From assembly GCF_016765795.1 (NCBI RefSeq), contig NZ_JAESVP010000006.1:186001-250000 (forward strand): a stretch of DNA of 64,000 nucleotides, in the 5' to 3' direction. Positions 62,162 through 64,000 of this stretch are shown piece by piece. Numbering within the stretch: position 1 is the stretch's first letter; every line of letters begins with the position of its first letter. The translations under genes and the position numbers were made by a program. Source of the DNA: Fuscibacter oryzae (GTDB lineage Bacteria; Pseudomonadota; Alphaproteobacteria; Rhodobacterales; Rhodobacteraceae). The notes beneath the pieces were generated by a model, which was not told the DNA's origin, did not search any database, and saw only the letters and a list, made by a program, of their open reading frames with translations.

Positions 62162-63040
62162 GTGAGTTTCGGGCCGTTTCTGCTGCTTGCACTTATGGAG
62201 GGGCTGGTATCGGCGGCGGTGCTGGCGCTGATGGCCTCGGGTCTGTCGCTGGTGTTTGGCGTGATGCGCGTGGTGAACGTGGCGCACGGGGCGTTTTTCA
62301 TGACGGGGGCGGTGCTGGCATGGTTTGTGGCGGGCCATGTGCCGGGGCCGCCGGTTGTGGGGTGGCTGGTCGCGCTGATCATTGTGCCGCCGCTGGTGGG
62401 GCTGTTGGCGGCGGCGGTGGATGTGCTGGTGCTGAAGCGGCTGGAATATGAGCCGGAGGCGGTGATCGTGGCGACGATCGGGCTGCTTTATATTCTGGAG
62501 CAGGTGGCGCTGTTGAGTTTTGGCCCCGATGCCCGGCCGGTTGCGGCGCCGTTCAGCCTGCGGCTGCAACTGCCGTGGTTTGGCTATTCGGGGTACAAGC
62601 TGTTTGTGGTGGCGGCGGCCGGGGCGGTGTTGCTTGCGGTGTGGCTGGTGATGACACGCACCCGGTTTGGCCTTGTGATGCGGGCGACGCAGGTGGACCG
62701 GGTAACGGCGCGGGCCTTTGGTATCAACGTAGACCGGGTTTATGCGGGCACCTTTGGATTGGGTGCGGCGCTGGCGGCGGTTGCAGCGGTGCTGGTCGTG
62801 CCGACAACGCAGGTGCATTACCTGATGGGGGGTGACCCGCTGCTGCTGTCGTTCATCACCGTGATCATCGGGGGGTTGGGCAGTTTGCGCGGAACTCTGG
62901 TGGCGGCGCTGATCATCGGGCTGTCGGATGGGGTGATTTCGATGTTCTGGGCGCCAACGCTGTCGAAGATCATCGCGACACTGCTGGTGGCGCTGGTGCT
63001 GGTGTTCCGGCCGCAGGGCCTGTTCGGGGCCAAGGCATGA
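62162..63040 (+). CDS. Branched-chain amino acid-type ABC permease (LivH family)
   Basis: A 292-residue inner-membrane permease with about eight helices. The LivH motif GLSLVFGVMRVVNVAHGAFFMTGA is at residues 24-46, and the family's cytoplasmic loop near the C-terminus holds VVIIGGLGSLRGTLVAALIIGLSD-like sequence. Start: GTG at 62162, with GAGG 6 bases upstream; a TTG one codon earlier is possible. It overlaps the LivM-type gene by 4 bp. Confidence 0.93.
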   Translation: MSFGPFLLLALMEGLVSAAVLALMASGLSLVFGVMRVVNVAHGAFFMTGAVLAWFVAGHVPGPPVVGWLVALIIVPPLVGLLAAAVDVLVLKRLEYEPEAVIVATIGLLYILEQVALLSFGPDARPVAAPFSLRLQLPWFGYSGYKLFVVAAAGAVLLAVWLVMTRTRFGLVMRATQVDRVTARAFGINVDRVYAGTFGLGAALAAVAAVLVVPTTQVHYLMGGDPLLLSFITVIIGGLGSLRGTLVAALIIGLSDGVISMFWAPTLSKIIATLLVALVLVFRPQGLFGAKA

Positions 63041-63969
63041 AGGGGTGGCTGTTTCATCTGGCGGTGTTGGGTGTGCTGGCTGTGCTGGCGGTCATCTTGC
63101 CCGCCTATCACGCCAACAATCTGGCGCGGGTGCTGGTGCTGGCGGTCTTTGCCACCGGCTATAATCTGGCCTTCGGCTATACCGGGATGCTGAGTTTGGG
63201 GCATGCGCTGTTCTTTGGTGCGGGCATGTTCGGCGCGGCTTTGCCGGTGACCCTGTGGGGGTGGGGCGGGTTGCCCGTTCTGGGAACCGGAATGCTGGCC
63301 GGCGGCGTGGTTGCGGCGGCGGTAGGGGTTTTGGCGCTGCGCACCAAGGGTGTCAGCTTCATGATCGTGACGCTGATGTTTGCGCAGGCCGGGTATTTGA
63401 CGCTGATTTACTGCAACGCAGTGACCGGGGGCGATCAGGGGCTGGTGCTGCCGGGGGCCGCGCGACAGGTGCTGGGGCTGGATCTGACGCAGGATGGGTC
63501 GCGGTTGTGGCTGGCTTTGGGGATTTATGCGGCGGCGCTTGCAGGGGCGCTGGGGTTGGTCGGCTCTCGGTTCGGGCGGGTGATGCTGGCCATGCGCGAG
63601 AATGAGGAGCGCAGCCGGATGCTGGGCTATGATCCCTATACGGTGAAGCTGAAGGTTCTGGTGATCTCTGGCCTTTATGCCGGGCTGGCGGGGGCGGCTT
63701 ATGGGGTGTTTTTTGGCTATGCCGGGGCGGGGTTTGCCACGGTGCAATATTCGATCCTGCCGATGCTGTATTCGCTGTTGGGCGGGGCGGGAACAGCCTT
63801 GGGGCCGTTGATCGGGGCGGCGGTGATGTTCTGGTTGATCGACTTCGCTTCGGGTCTGACCAATGCCTATCTGATGCTGGTGGGGGTGGTGCTGATCGTG
63901 GTGGTGCTGTTCGCGCCGCGCGGCATCCTGGGGTATGTGCGCGAAAGGTGGCTGCCATGGCTGCCGTGA
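63037..63969 (+). CDS. Branched-chain amino acid-type ABC permease (LivM family)
   Basis: A 310-residue permease with about ten helices. It has the LivM-type segments YNLAFGYTGMLSLGHALFFGAGM and MRENEERSRMLGYDPYTVKLKVLVISG, the latter being the ATPase-coupling loop. It overlaps the LivH-type gene by 4 bp and the ATPase gene by 13 bp. Confidence 0.94.
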   Translation: MKGWLFHLAVLGVLAVLAVILPAYHANNLARVLVLAVFATGYNLAFGYTGMLSLGHALFFGAGMFGAALPVTLWGWGGLPVLGTGMLAGGVVAAAVGVLALRTKGVSFMIVTLMFAQAGYLTLIYCNAVTGGDQGLVLPGAARQVLGLDLTQDGSRLWLALGIYAAALAGALGLVGSRFGRVMLAMRENEERSRMLGYDPYTVKLKVLVISGLYAGLAGAAYGVFFGYAGAGFATVQYSILPMLYSLLGGAGTALGPLIGAAVMFWLIDFASGLTNAYLMLVGVVLIVVVLFAPRGILGYVRERWLPWLP

Positions 63970-64000
63970 TCTTGCAGGCAAAGGGATTGGCCAAGGCCTA
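63957..64000 (+). CDS. ABC transporter ATP-binding protein (LivG-like), partial at window edge
   Basis: The first 14 codons are present (MAAVILQAKGLAKAY), the usual start of a LivG-type ATPase before its Walker A loop. Gene order binding protein-LivH-LivM-LivG is standard. The Walker motifs are outside the window. Confidence 0.75.
   Translation, partial: MAAVILQAKGLAKA

Overview
The window is 64 kb of high-GC DNA (roughly two thirds G+C by eye) from an alphaproteobacterium, almost certainly Rhodobacteraceae (Rhodobacter/Gemmobacter/Tabrizicola-like). The reasons are: a petABC operon whose cytochrome b heme ligands fall on the same residue numbers as in Rhodobacter, a cytochrome c', a VPLPA-CTERM surface protein, a Hint-domain protein, an I78-type inhibitor lipoprotein, and a urease operon with ureJ. 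Coding density is about 90 percent. I recognised no tRNA, rRNA, CRISPR array, insertion sequence or prophage. The window starts inside petC and ends inside a livG-type ATPase gene, so both ends are cut.

Region by region. 1-6.8 kb (minus): cytochrome bc1 genes petC(partial)/petB/petA, preceded by a run of GST, FAD flavoprotein, MscS channel, crotonase-fold and SDR genes. 6.9-10.7 kb (plus): DUF2125 secreted protein, pmbA and a CysQ-like phosphatase. 10.8-16.4 kb (minus): DEAD-box helicase with a long Arg/Lys/Pro repeat tail, and a type I secretion fusion protein plus ABC exporter without visible cargo. 16.5-19.2 kb (plus): mlaA-mlaC and an MFS exporter. 19.2-27 kb (mostly minus): ybaK, glutathione-dependent formaldehyde dehydrogenase, cytochrome c', lytic transglycosylase, rnr, a GNAT gene and dapE. 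27-32.6 kb: Hint-domain protein, a small unknown, DUF535 protein, dapD, LOG-family gene and an AT-rich stretch leading to a VPLPA-CTERM protein. 32.6-38.8 kb (minus): ureDAJB-x-CEFG, with an unknown Pro/Ala-rich gene between ureB and ureC. 38.9-42.9 kb: LysR, DoxX, two-domain VOC protein and glutathionyl-hydroquinone reductase, which looks like a quinone/catechol detoxification unit, then an alpha/beta hydrolase. 42.9-49.5 kb: clpB with a convincing heat-shock promoter, a ROK kinase/unknown/TolB-like operon, and pyrF.

49.6-64 kb is the most interesting part. A TMADH-type N-demethylase gene and a divergent tetR share an intergenic palindrome. Next come a marR gene and a divergent, tightly overlapping operon: FAD subunit, fused 2Fe-2S/molybdopterin hydroxylase, 6-hydroxynicotinate-reductase-like protein, UPF0280 (ApbE-fold) protein, PF06684 'amino acid synthesis' protein and an orphan polytopic membrane protein. 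A branched-chain-amino-acid-type ABC importer follows. The same 16-bp motif lies upstream of both the hydroxylase operon and the transporter, which suggests one regulon for uptake and reductive breakdown of an unidentified N-heterocycle.

Two kinds of repeated DNA stand out. Six copies of a G/C hairpin element with a trailing CCCCC-n-(A)TATTT box sit at gene ends, one of them translated as the tail of the reductase-like protein. A roughly 103-bp palindromic element is inserted in frame in the TolB-like gene.
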